The notes under the pieces are model-generated. The model worked only from the letters and a program-made list of their open reading frames with translations, was not told where the DNA came from and ran no database searches. The translations under genes were made by a program, and so were the position numbers. Shown here in pieces: positions 26,165-34,685 of a stretch of DNA of 64,000 nt; the stretch's first letter is position 1; every line of letters begins with the position of its first letter. The stretch is from Metabacillus arenae (GTDB lineage: Bacteria > Bacillota > Bacilli > Bacillales > Bacillaceae): positions 1-64,000 of the forward strand of contig NZ_JACXAI010000027.1 of assembly GCF_014773385.1 (NCBI RefSeq), in the 5' to 3' direction.

Positions 26165-26296
26165 TATTATTTTAAACTTCATTAAGTCCAATTTCAGCAC
26201 TTAACATTTAAACTATTTTCGATGAACCTTTACTTTTTTATAGCTTCAAAAGAATTCGGCACTCTCGCCAATGTCATTAACACTGGCTTCTATCTT

Positions 26297-26809
26297 CTAG
26301 ACCTCTGGTGTCGGAGTAGGCTTGGCATACCCTTTTTTATAAGCCTCGTCTACTTTATCACGAATTTCCTTAATCGACATACCCTCTTTATAATCTAGGA
26401 CAGATTGAGCAGCAATTTCAAGACAGACTCCGCATTTTGTTCCGTGATCATCCCAAACAACCGCACCGTTTTCTTTATTCTCATTAATAAAGCAATCATA
26501 GTTATTTTTGTGATTGGCTGATTCGCCGCAGCCGCAATAACAAGGGATTTTTTCCAAAAGCTCTTGGTGCTTTCCTACCGCACTATAAATTAATTTCATA
26601 TCCTCTGGCTTGTCATTTAAAAATTTCGGGAGGATTTCATTGCTTGTTGTTTCTTCTCGTATATCACCCGACACATGCTCTGAGTGCTCTTCGTGCCCTG
26701 CATGTTGATCATCATTCACTGCTGGCTCAGCCTCTTCTTGTTTCGAACATCCGGCAAAAATCAAAATGGACAGCGATAAAGTACCTGTCAGCATACTTTT
26801 CCATTTCAT
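26297..26809 (-). CDS. PCYCGC-motif lipoprotein
   Basis: The 170-residue protein has a lipoprotein signal with lipobox IFAGC (lipidated Cys21). A His/Glu-rich linker follows (DDQHAGHEEHSEHVSG), then a domain with the name-giving PCYCGCGE motif and three later cysteines (NYDCF, GTKCGVCLE). The spread of seven Cys plus His residues suggests metal or redox binding. The PCYCGC family is common in spore-forming Bacilli and has no established function. The start is supported by GGAGATG just before the ATG. It is convergent with the CzrA-like gene. Confidence 0.88.
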   Translation of the reverse strand: MKWKSMLTGTLSLSILIFAGCSKQEEAEPAVNDDQHAGHEEHSEHVSGDIREETTSNEILPKFLNDKPEDMKLIYSAVGKHQELLEKIPCYCGCGESANHKNNYDCFINENKENGAVVWDDHGTKCGVCLEIAAQSVLDYKEGMSIKEIRDKVDEAYKKGYAKPTPTPEV

Positions 26810-26900
26810 CTTTTCATCTCCTTATTCATATACAAAACCACTATTATGGTGCTAATGAACACAGCTGCTTCTTTCTCCATATAAGAATATTCTCTTATAA

Positions 26901-27359
26901 CCTTCCTTTAATATCAAGGCTTTAGTAAGCTGGAATAAAGCTGCTGCCATGGTTTTCGGAGACTTTAATAATATGGATGACCGGAATCGCAATGCAGTCT
27001 GGCGTTGCTTTACCTCAAAAGAATACCGAGCGCTATTTCTTAATTGGGAAGACCATGCACAGCGCTTAATTGCTCAATTTCGCCTAGCCTATACTCGTTT
27101 TGTCGGTGATGTGTGGTTTAAAGAAATCATTCAAGAACTTACCGACAAGAGCCCCGAGTTTCGTACTTGGTGGCCAATGCATGAAGTTCTAGGCACTCCT
27201 TGCGGCCAAAAAACAATTCTGCATCCTTTAGTTGGAGAAATGATTATGGACCATATTACCCTTCAGGTTTACGATACACCTGAACTAAAATTAACCATTT
27301 ACCAGCCCAGCCAAGATGGAGAAACAAAGCAGAAAATGAAGCGTTTGTTAGACTGGTAA
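26901..27359 (+). pseudogene. MmyB-type regulator, N-terminally truncated
   Basis: The frame encodes the ligand-binding domain of MmyB-like XRE regulators: VSWNKAAAMVFGDF, RNAVWRCFTSKEYRALFLNW, then ELTDKSPEFRTWWPMHEV and HPLVGEMIMDHITLQVYD all match the usual order. The N-terminal helix-turn-helix is missing. Similarity begins before the first ATG (26949), and the frame stops at 26898-26900. No ribosome binding site is present. It is the 3' half of a lost regulator. Confidence 0.75.
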
Positions 27360-27530
27360 ATAGACCTGCAATAAAAAAGTGGTATTTGAGTATGGAAAAT
27401 TGCCATCAATCTAGGAGAGGAGCGAAGAGAATTTGATGTCTAAATAAATTCTGTCTGTTGCATACATCATCTTCGTTTATGGAGGTCAGAATTTTAGCTT
27501 GATGACGATTGGCTGCACCCTAATGAAATA
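27360..27530. other. Non-coding region
   Basis: Between the MmyB remnant and the AHSA1 terminator. AGGAGAGG near 27414 precedes only a four-codon frame. Nothing else was recognised. Confidence 0.3.
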
Positions 27531-27566
27531 AAAAATAGACTGAATGTAAAAACCAATCAGTCTATG
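27529..27566 (-). terminator. Intrinsic terminator of the ArsR-AHSA1 operon
   Basis: On the minus strand ATAGACTGA pairs with TCAGTCTAT and is followed by TTTTTTATTT, about 90 bases after the AHSA1 stop codon. Confidence 0.75.
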
Positions 27567-27656
27567 AATCATGATCTAATTGACTAAAAGAACTCGAAGA
27601 TCAAAGGCTGCCTGACATCGTTCAGCCTAATTGAACTTTGGCACTAAGTTGTGTAA

Positions 27657-28187
27657 CTACCCTTGCTGGACCTCTTTCAGATGTTCGTCGAGGCAGTCGT
27701 AATGTGAGGCAGATCCTTCGACTACACCCATGTCCAATACCTGCTGAAGGGCCTCGATTGAAACGTATTGAGAACGCGAAATGAGTTTCGTCTTCCCTTC
27801 ATGTTCAACGAACTCCATTGTAATCTGTGTCTCCGGCATTCCATCCACAGCATTTCCTTCCTCATCTGCAAACGAATCAGTGTAGACAATCTTCTCAGGG
27901 ACGACAATCTCATGATAAACAGCTTTACCCCAAGATTCTTGGCCATACCATTCTCCTTGGTTCTTATCTATACACTTCATACAATAATGCCATACGCCGT
28001 TAGGCTTGAACTCAAATTTTCGATTTTCGGTTTGCCATCCTCTAGGTCCCCACCAATTCGCCAAGCGCTCAGGCTCCGAAAATGCTTTAAATACGAGATC
28101 CCGCGGTGCATCGAAAATCCTCTCCATGATAAGAACTCGACCTTCTGCTTTCGTTTTCAAATTGGTTGTTGCATTGTTATTGGACAT
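27657..28187 (-). CDS. AHSA1/SRPBCC-domain protein
   Basis: The 176-residue protein has the START-like SRPBCC fold of the AHA1 C-terminal-domain group: MERIFDAPRDLVFKAFSEPE then WWGPRGWQTE and a C-terminal amphipathic helix (QQVLDMGVVEGSASHYDCLDE). These small proteins bind hydrophobic ligands in a cavity; in Bacilli they are commonly paired with an ArsR repressor, as here. AGGAGGAA lies 5 bases before the ATG. It is the second gene of the operon, 107 bases after ArsR. Confidence 0.88.
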   Translation of the reverse strand: MSNNNATTNLKTKAEGRVLIMERIFDAPRDLVFKAFSEPERLANWWGPRGWQTENRKFEFKPNGVWHYCMKCIDKNQGEWYGQESWGKAVYHEIVVPEKIVYTDSFADEEGNAVDGMPETQITMEFVEHEGKTKLISRSQYVSIEALQQVLDMGVVEGSASHYDCLDEHLKEVQQG

Positions 28188-28294
28188 TTCAATTCCTCCT
28201 AATTAAAATTATTGTTTTAATCAGATAAAAAGAAACAATCCTCCTCCCATAAAGTTTTGAATAGCACTGCATTTTCTCCACTAAGTACTATTCC

Positions 28295-28624
28295 TTAGTC
28301 GCCATGTTTCTTTTCCTTTCCTTGCAGTCCCAATAGGTAATTGTCCAATCGATCGAATCTTTCATCCCAGATGCTGCGGAAGGATTTCAGCCACCCGTCC
28401 AGCTCTATAAACGGCTGAGGCCGCAGCTTGTAGATCCGCCTGTTGGCAATCGGTTGTACCTCAACAAGTTCAGCATCACTAAGTATGCGGAGATGCTTGG
28501 AAACTTGAGGCTGGCGAAGCCGAAGTTGATCGGCGATTTCCCCCACTGTTCGGGGGCCATCACGCAAGAGTTCAATGATGTGTAAGCGGTTAGGTTCGGC
28601 AAGAGCACTCAATATTTTCTCCAT
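28295..28624 (-). CDS. ArsR-family repressor without metal site
   Basis: The 109-residue winged-helix protein has TVGEIADQLRLRQPQVSKHL as its helix-turn-helix and RRIYKLRPQPF as wing, followed by a helix with SIWDERFDRLDNYL. There are no cysteines and no His/Asp alpha-5 cluster, so it belongs to the non-metal ArsR group that partners AHSA1 proteins. No ribosome binding site precedes the ATG. The promoter -10 element ends 6 bases upstream, so the mRNA may be leaderless. It is the first gene of the operon. Confidence 0.88.
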   Translation of the reverse strand: MEKILSALAEPNRLHIIELLRDGPRTVGEIADQLRLRQPQVSKHLRILSDAELVEVQPIANRRIYKLRPQPFIELDGWLKSFRSIWDERFDRLDNYLLGLQGKEKKHGD

Positions 28625-28630
28625 GAGTTA

Positions 28631-28660
28631 AATATACTCTATATAGAATATTCCAGTCAA
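28631..28660 (-). promoter_or_regulatory. Promoter and operator of the ArsR-AHSA1 operon
   Basis: On the minus strand TTGACT (28655-28660), 18 bp, TATATT (28631-28636). Between them lies an inverted repeat centred on CTATATAG, extended to ATTCTATATAGAGT, well placed for self-repression. The -10 element is 6 bases from the ATG. Confidence 0.65.
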
Positions 28661-28888
28661 GGAATATATTTGTTTCTTTAAAATTAATAACCTGACGTCA
28701 CTACAGGGGAATTTATACTCTTCTTTGGTTTTAATTAGTTGTTTTCGATTTGTTATCAACCTTCAACAGGGTAACCTGCGTATTGTGTGATCTTTCATTA
28801 AAAATTCTAGAAAAATGTGGTATTCTTTTTTATAGAGTAATCGGAAAGAATGTACATAAGAATACAAATAAAGTAAGCAGGTGAATAG

Positions 28889-29851
28889 ATGTCTTTTATA
28901 AGTTTATTGAAAAAAGGCAATAAATCTTCAGGGATTGCAGCACTTGGGAATACAGCATTGACTATAGCTAAAGGCACTGCTGCAGCCATCAGCGGGAGCG
29001 GAACGATGTTTGCCACAACCCTGCACTCTGCCGCAGATGCCTTGAATCAAGGCTTTGTCTTCTTTGGAAGTGCATTAGCAGAAAAAGAAGCGACAAAAAG
29101 ATTTCCATCAGGATTTGGCAGGGTTGTGAATTTATTTGTCCTTATTGCGGTTATTGTGATTTCTATCATGGCCTATGAGACGATTCTCAAAGGTTGGGAA
29201 TTAATTCAACACCCTAAAGCATCTGCTAATATTTTGTTAAATACCTCTATTTTAGTTCTTGCAGTTCTTATTGATGGGGCAATACTTTGGAAAGCAATGA
29301 AGGAGATTGCCCATGAAACGAGAAGCGGCGATAAAGGGTTTGCCGTCATGAAAAATGCTTTTAAAAATGTTAATCTTGCTGCGCCGCCGACAAGGCTGGT
29401 ATTTTATGAAGATATTATAGCTACCTTTGGAGCTCTGCTCGCACTAGTATCGGTTATTGTTGCTTATTTGACAGGCCTCGCTATTTTAGATGGGATTGGA
29501 ACTCTTCTTATCGGTGTATTGCTTATTGGAATTGCAATTAAAATTGGCTACGAAAATACGTTAGGCTTAATTGGTGTTGCAGCTCCCAAAGTTGTTGAAG
29601 ACCGGGTAGCAGGTATCATACTAGCTGATCCGGATGTAAGAGATATTAAGCAAATGAGAATTATCCAGGAAGGCAGGAGATACCACGTGGAAAGCTATCT
29701 GGAATTAAGAAAAGGATTAACCCTAGCGCTTGCTGATGATATTAAAATAAGAGTAAAAGAAGCTCTTTTAGCCGACCCAGATATCGGCGACGCTACACTT
29801 GGAATTTTTGAAACCGATGATATTCAAAATTGGCCGGTAGATAAACAATAG
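28889..29851 (+). CDS. CDF-family cation efflux protein, YdbO-like
   Basis: The 320-residue protein has the CDF fold with six TM helices. TM2 carries TLHSAADALNQGFVFFG (the H-x3-D site), and TM5 carries VFYEDIIATFGALLALV in place of the usual D/H-x3-D. A C-terminal cytoplasmic domain follows (HVESYLELRKGLTLALADD). These residues and length match the B. subtilis YdbO group, a distinct branch from the CDF at 19156. AGCAGGTGA precedes the ATG. Metal specificity is not known. A hairpin at 29938 ends the transcript. Confidence 0.86.
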   Translation: MSFISLLKKGNKSSGIAALGNTALTIAKGTAAAISGSGTMFATTLHSAADALNQGFVFFGSALAEKEATKRFPSGFGRVVNLFVLIAVIVISIMAYETILKGWELIQHPKASANILLNTSILVLAVLIDGAILWKAMKEIAHETRSGDKGFAVMKNAFKNVNLAAPPTRLVFYEDIIATFGALLALVSVIVAYLTGLAILDGIGTLLIGVLLIGIAIKIGYENTLGLIGVAAPKVVEDRVAGIILADPDVRDIKQMRIIQEGRRYHVESYLELRKGLTLALADDIKIRVKEALLADPDIGDATLGIFETDDIQNWPVDKQ

Positions 29852-29937
29852 CTTAATAAAGGCTCGGTTAAACTAAATGAATAAAAAGCTCAGGAGTGTT
29901 GACTAAATTAGAGGGCAATCACAAAAACTTCCTTGTG

Positions 29938-29961
29938 AAAAGGCTGTTCCTGCCTTTTTAG
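29938..29961 (+). terminator. Intrinsic terminator after the CDF gene
   Basis: AAAAGGC pairs with GCCTTTT across a 7-nt loop, followed by T residues. A second hairpin, AATATCCTAGT with ACTAGGATATT at 29996-30028, lies just downstream. Confidence 0.65.
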
Positions 29962-30251
29962 GAGAAGCTTTATCTCGTTAATAATATCATTCAAATATCC
30001 TAGTGCAGCCACCTGTACTAGGATATTTTCTTTTAAGATTTTTATTTAATAAGGTTTTATTTCTCCCATTCATTATGAGCAGATTACAACATGGAACAGC
30101 GTTTTTCATATATACTATACTTAAAAAGTATATTTTCTTCATTCCTTTTTCCTCGACTTTTAAAAAATCCATCATTCAAATTTTCCTTTCCAAAGGAAAA
30201 CCTGCTATATAAACTCCAAATTATTAATTTCACAGCGAGGTGTTTCATTCA

Positions 30252-31733
30252 TTGGAATTTTCTATTAATGGTATTATTTTTTTACTATCTGTTTTATTAG
30301 TCATTGGTGTACTAACAGCCAAATTCTCTTCAAGATTAGGCTTGCCTTCCTTAGTATTCTTTATTGTGGTCGGAATGGCACTTAGCAACTATATCTATTA
30401 TGATAATGCTGAATTAACCCAGTTGTTTGGGATTATCGCTCTGATCATTATCCTTTTTGATGGGGGGATTCAAACGAAGTGGGGAGATGTCAAAAAGGTG
30501 CTGGCCCCATCTGCTTCACTAGCAACAATTGGCGTCGTCATTACAACTGTAGTGATTGGTGTATTTGCAAAATATATACTGGGCTTAACATGGCTTGAAG
30601 GATTATTGTTTGGAGCAATCGTTGGCTCTACAGATGCTGCAGCTGTTTTTTCAGTATTGGGAAATAAAAATATCAGGCAAAGATTAACGTCTACCCTTGA
30701 AGCAGAGTCAGGTTCAAATGATCCGATGGCCATCTTTTTAACCGTGTCGATTATTCAATTGATTCAGCAGCCTGAGTCGTCTTTTTTCCTGTTAGTTTTA
30801 AACTTTTTCTGGCAAATGGGACTCGGATTACTAATGGGACTTTTATTTGGTAAACTTTCTGTCTGGATTATTAATAAAATAAACTTGGATTCATCAGGAT
30901 TATATCCTGTCCTTTCTTTGTCATTAGCTGTTTTAGCCTATGCCCTGACAAGCTTAATGGATGCAAGCGGGCTATTAGCGGTTTATATTATGGCTGTAAT
31001 GATTGGAAACGCAGACTTAACCTACCGGCACGCGATTGTACGCTTCAATGAAGGCTTTGCCTGGATGATGCAAATCATGATGTTTATTTTGCTAGGACTC
31101 TTGGTTTTCCCAAACCAATTGGTTCACATCACTTGGCAGGGAATCTTGCTCTCATTCCTCCTAATGCTTGTTGCTAGACCTTTAGGTGTTTTCATCAGTA
31201 TGGCTTTCTCAAAATACACGATGAAGGAAAAGCTGTTTATATCATGGGCAGGCCTTAAAGGAGCTGTTCCGATTGTCTTGGCTACGTACCCAATGATTGC
31301 TGGTCTTGAAAACGATACACTTATATTTAATGTAGTCTTTTTCGTTGTCCTGTTATCAGCTTTATTACAGGGTGCCACCATCTCTCCTTTTGCTAACTAT
31401 TTAAAGCTATCGGAAGGAGACTCAAAATCAGTTCCTCATAGTCTTGAGCTCGTTTCAATGGGAAAGACAAAGAGTGAAATGATTGAAATAGAATTGAATG
31501 AAGATGCTGATATATGCGGAAAAGAACTAAAAGATATAGAATTGCCTACAGACACGCTCATCACTGCTGTCATCAGGGGTGATAAGCTGCTGACTCCTCG
31601 CGGAGACACCCGCCTTGAAGCAGGCGATACGCTATATATCCTACTATCAAAGAAAAACCGCGAAAGGATTAAAGCTCTCATTCAAAAAAAGAAGCCGGAA
31701 GAAAAAGGTCCAAGCTTCGAAAAACAAGCTTAG
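30252..31733 (+). CDS. CPA-family K+(Na+)/H+ antiporter with RCK-C domain
   Basis: The protein of about 493 residues has 12-13 TM helices of the CPA1 antiporter fold. It contains LFDGGIQTKW and GAIVGSTDAAAVFSVLG near residue 130, and LEAESGSNDPMAIFLT with the paired Asn-Asp that carries the ion site. A C-terminal TrkA-C (RCK_C) domain starts near residue 400 (MIEIELNEDADICGKELKDI). This layout is that of CvrA/NhaP2-type K+/H+ antiporters. The start TTG 30252 is 9 bases after GCGAGGTG; GTG 30240 overlaps that site. A cytoplasmic RCK_C suggests gating by a nucleotide. Confidence 0.88.
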   Translation: MEFSINGIIFLLSVLLVIGVLTAKFSSRLGLPSLVFFIVVGMALSNYIYYDNAELTQLFGIIALIIILFDGGIQTKWGDVKKVLAPSASLATIGVVITTVVIGVFAKYILGLTWLEGLLFGAIVGSTDAAAVFSVLGNKNIRQRLTSTLEAESGSNDPMAIFLTVSIIQLIQQPESSFFLLVLNFFWQMGLGLLMGLLFGKLSVWIINKINLDSSGLYPVLSLSLAVLAYALTSLMDASGLLAVYIMAVMIGNADLTYRHAIVRFNEGFAWMMQIMMFILLGLLVFPNQLVHITWQGILLSFLLMLVARPLGVFISMAFSKYTMKEKLFISWAGLKGAVPIVLATYPMIAGLENDTLIFNVVFFVVLLSALLQGATISPFANYLKLSEGDSKSVPHSLELVSMGKTKSEMIEIELNEDADICGKELKDIELPTDTLITAVIRGDKLLTPRGDTRLEAGDTLYILLSKKNRERIKALIQKKKPEEKGPSFEKQA

Positions 31734-31848
31734 AAAGATAATAAAAGGAAAAATCAGAAATCTCCTTGAAAATCTGGGGCGTGCACAAGGATTCTAAACT
31801 TTAATAAAGAAATTAAACTAATAAACTTTGAAAAATTGGAGTGTTTCC

Positions 31849-32895
31849 ATGAAACCTGATATTAAAGAGATTCTATCGATTAAATATCCTATTATTCAAG
31901 CCCCGATGGCCGGAGGAATTACGACTACAGAATTGGTAGCTTCCGTCTCAAATGCAGGTGGATTAGGAATGATTGGGGCAGGATACATGAGCGCCTCTCA
32001 GCTGCAGGCACAAATAAAAGAGGTCAAACTTCAAACTTCAAACCCATTCGGAGTCAACCTCTTTATCCCAAATCAATTCGAGAATTCAGCGCAAAAAAAT
32101 GCGGAAGCAGAAAATCTGCTAAAACAAATAGAAGATGAGCTGAACATTACTGATAAATATGTTGACCTTCCTGCTTTTAAAGAAGAGAGAGAAAGATTTT
32201 ACAACCAACTACAAATACTTATTGAAGAAAAAGTACCAATTTGTTCATTTACTTTTGGTTTGCCAGAGAAAGGTATTTCTGACAATTTAAAAAAACATGG
32301 GATACTTCTAATTGGGACGGCCACTACTGTTAAGGAAGCACAACTGAATGAAAAGAGTGGAATGGATGCTGTCGTCGTTCAGGGCATGGAAGCAGGCGGT
32401 CATCGCGGCTCGTTTACCTTAGAAGGCGAAGAGAAATTAATCGGACTCATGTCACTAATTCCACAAGCTGCAGATCACGTAACGATTCCAGTCATTGCTG
32501 CTGGAGGAATAATGGACAGAAGGGGTTATCTTGCTTCTTTTTCTTTGGGTGCCCAAGCTGTTCAAATGGGAACCGCCTTTTTATCCTGCAAAGAAAGCGG
32601 CGCCCATCTACTTCACAAAAAAGCAATTCTGAATGCATCAGATCAAGATACTGTTTTAACGGCTTCTTTTTCAGGAAAACAAGCAAGAGGGATTCATAAT
32701 CGATTCATTTCATTACTGCAAAAGCACGAGGATAATCTCCCTGACTACCCTATTCAAAACTCATTGACAAAGAAAATTAGAGCAGCTTCTGCAGCACAAG
32801 GTACATCAGAATACATGTCTTTATGGTCAGGCCAAAGTCCAATGCTTGCAAAAGACCAAACTGTTAAGGAACTAATAAACAATCTGATAAGGTAA
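31849..32895 (+). CDS. Nitronate monooxygenase (NPD family)
   Basis: The 348-residue FMN-dependent TIM-barrel enzyme oxidises nitronates such as propionate 3-nitronate. Visible motifs: the N-terminal PIIQAPMAGGITTTELVASV, FGVNLFIPNQ, VVQGMEAGGHRG with the family's catalytic-region His, VIAAGGIMDRRG, and GAQAVQMGTAFL, all in the right order for class I enzymes. ATG 31849 lies after TTGGAGTG; a longer in-frame start has no site. It follows the antiporter by 115 bases in the same direction but probably has its own promoter. Confidence 0.9.
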   Translation: MKPDIKEILSIKYPIIQAPMAGGITTTELVASVSNAGGLGMIGAGYMSASQLQAQIKEVKLQTSNPFGVNLFIPNQFENSAQKNAEAENLLKQIEDELNITDKYVDLPAFKEERERFYNQLQILIEEKVPICSFTFGLPEKGISDNLKKHGILLIGTATTVKEAQLNEKSGMDAVVVQGMEAGGHRGSFTLEGEEKLIGLMSLIPQAADHVTIPVIAAGGIMDRRGYLASFSLGAQAVQMGTAFLSCKESGAHLLHKKAILNASDQDTVLTASFSGKQARGIHNRFISLLQKHEDNLPDYPIQNSLTKKIRAASAAQGTSEYMSLWSGQSPMLAKDQTVKELINNLIR

Positions 32896-33023
32896 TTCTT
32901 CCATCATAGGGAGTTTTCTTCATCCCTTTTGATGGCAGTAACCCCCACCTATCTTAATTTTTTATAGAGCAGGGATTTACTGCCCGTTAATAATGGGATG
33001 AATTCTTAAGAGGAGGATACCTA

Positions 33024-33329
33024 TTGACAGCATTCACTGAGAGAGTCATTCATATTATTCAGCAAATCCCGCCGGGAAAAGTGATGACCTATGGACAAAT
33101 TGCTAAATTTGCCGGAAGTCCGCGAGGAGCCAGACAAGTAGTTCGTATTCTTCATTCGATGAGTAAAAAATATAACCTTCCATGGCATAGAGTAATCAAT
33201 GCAAAAGGTGAGATTAGCATTAAAGATGAAGAGCTGTTTCAAGTCCAAAAGATGTCACTTGAAAGTGAAGGCATTATGTTTAAAAGTCATAATTGTATTA
33301 GCCTTGAGGACTATCTGTATCAGCCATAA
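33024..33329 (+). CDS. Alkyltransferase-like protein (ATL)
   Basis: The 101-residue protein is an MGMT-type DNA-binding domain: PPGKVMTYGQIAKFAG, then GARQVVRILHSMS and PWHRVINAKG. The reactive cysteine of the PCHRV motif is Trp54 here, the hallmark of alkyltransferase-like proteins. These bind O6-alkylguanine and hand it to nucleotide excision repair rather than removing the alkyl group. The start is TTG 33024, eight bases after AGAGGAGG. It is monocistronic. A damaged Ada gene lies 11 kb away. Confidence 0.9.
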   Translation: MTAFTERVIHIIQQIPPGKVMTYGQIAKFAGSPRGARQVVRILHSMSKKYNLPWHRVINAKGEISIKDEELFQVQKMSLESEGIMFKSHNCISLEDYLYQP

Positions 33330-33411
33330 GATCCTTTGTATACTTGTGTCATCCTTCCCCACTTTGTCCTTTTGCCCAATGGATCATCCGATCATCCAGA
33401 GTGTAGAATTG

Positions 33412-33437
33412 AAAAGAGGCTGAGTCATTCAGCCTCC
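33412..33437 (-). terminator. Intrinsic terminator of the GH88 operon
   Basis: On the minus strand GAGGCTGA pairs with TCAGCCTC and is followed by TTTTC, seven bases after the GH88 stop codon. Confidence 0.75.
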
Positions 33438-33443
33438 CATTCC

Positions 33444-34649
33444 TTACCAATACATTTTCCAATCTTTCAGAAGCCTTACAAGCGCTTCAAAATAAAAGTA
33501 GTCCCCCCAAATGCAGCTTTCATCGACTCCCATATTTCCTGCTTTGTAATATACACCGTGCTTTAATAGTCCATTTGCTTCTGGTTCTTGAGCGGTTGTA
33601 TAGTACTCAGATAGGGATTGGACGATGCTTAGCGCAGCATTATCATAATACATTTTTAATGAATCTGTAAGAGGCAAGGATTTACTTAATTCCAATAGCC
33701 CGCAGGCGCTAATAGCTGCTGCAGAGCTGTCTCGTTCTTCTGTCCCCTCAGTAAAAATAAGATCCCAATAACAAATATGATCTTCAGGAAGTCGGTTCAA
33801 GAAATAGTTTGCCAGCTTTTTGGAAAGGGTGATGAATTCATCATCTTGAGTATAAGAGTAACTTAATGGAAAACCGTAGATTCCCCAGGCTTGCCCCCTT
33901 GCCCAACAAGAATCATCAGAGAAACCTTGATGTGTGTTGCCGTATAGTGGTCCTCCGTGTTCAGGGTCCATGTAAAACGTATGGAAAGTAGAAGCATCCT
34001 TTCGCACAATGTGAGCAGCGGCTTTTTGCACATGCTGATAAGCCATATCATAATAGCTCTGATCCCCTGTGATCTCACTTGCCCAATATAAAAGAGGCAG
34101 ATTCATATTACAATCGATTATCATCCGTCCTCTTTGCTTCGGATCTGACAAATCACCCCAAGCCTGAATAATACCTGCTTTTTCATAATAGCGCGTACTC
34201 AAGTGTTTTGCTGCTCCCAACGCTGCCTCTTTTGCTGTCTCATTTTTTGTCAGCTTATAAGCGCTCACAGAAGACAAAGTATAAAGAAATCCTAAGTCAT
34301 GATGATCAACATGGATTTTCTTTTCGATTCTATTTTTGAAACTTTCCACGTGTCTTTCTGCCACTTGCTTATATTTCTCATCCTTTGTGATTTCATAAGC
34401 AAGCCACAGCATCCCGGTCCAAAACCCTGGTGTCCATTCCACATTTTCTGTCTTAGGATAAACAAGATTTTTACTGCTTGCATCCGGGAACATGTTTGTA
34501 AATTCATCTAGATTCTGATCGATTTTCTTCAAAACGTAAGCACATGCTTTCTCTACAAATGCCCTGTCAACCTCAGGTCTAGTTGCATACCTCTCTTTGT
34601 TCATCAGCCCTTCATCTGATACTGTTTGAATTGTTGGATTTTGTTGCAT
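33444..34649 (-). CDS. GH88 unsaturated glucuronyl hydrolase
   Basis: The 401-residue enzyme belongs to glycoside hydrolase family 88 (six-hairpin barrel), which removes the 4,5-unsaturated uronic acid left by polysaccharide lyases on glycosaminoglycan or similar oligosaccharides. Visible family stretches are WTPGFWTGMLWLAYE near residue 72, the two catalytic-region Asp residues in DHHDLGFLYT and RMIIDCNMNLPLLYWAS, HQGFSDDSCWARGQAWGIYGF, and the closing GDYFYFEALVRL. There is no signal peptide, so it acts in the cytoplasm on imported disaccharides. It is the last gene of the ABC operon, 36 bases after the second permease. GGGGGGATT precedes the ATG. Confidence 0.9.
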   Translation of the reverse strand: MQQNPTIQTVSDEGLMNKERYATRPEVDRAFVEKACAYVLKKIDQNLDEFTNMFPDASSKNLVYPKTENVEWTPGFWTGMLWLAYEITKDEKYKQVAERHVESFKNRIEKKIHVDHHDLGFLYTLSSVSAYKLTKNETAKEAALGAAKHLSTRYYEKAGIIQAWGDLSDPKQRGRMIIDCNMNLPLLYWASEITGDQSYYDMAYQHVQKAAAHIVRKDASTFHTFYMDPEHGGPLYGNTHQGFSDDSCWARGQAWGIYGFPLSYSYTQDDEFITLSKKLANYFLNRLPEDHICYWDLIFTEGTEERDSSAAAISACGLLELSKSLPLTDSLKMYYDNAALSIVQSLSEYYTTAQEPEANGLLKHGVYYKAGNMGVDESCIWGDYFYFEALVRLLKDWKMYW

Positions 34650-34685
34650 GCAATAATCCCCCCTGTTCGAAAAATTTCATAAAAT

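Noticed and set aside
30003-30300. Two short plus-strand frames upstream of the antiporter
   Set aside because: Very Phe/Lys-rich translation of AT-rich DNA and no ribosome site; the region contains a hairpin.
33199-33566. Plus-strand frames after the ATL gene
   Set aside because: Out-of-frame or antisense shadows of the ATL and GH88 genes.
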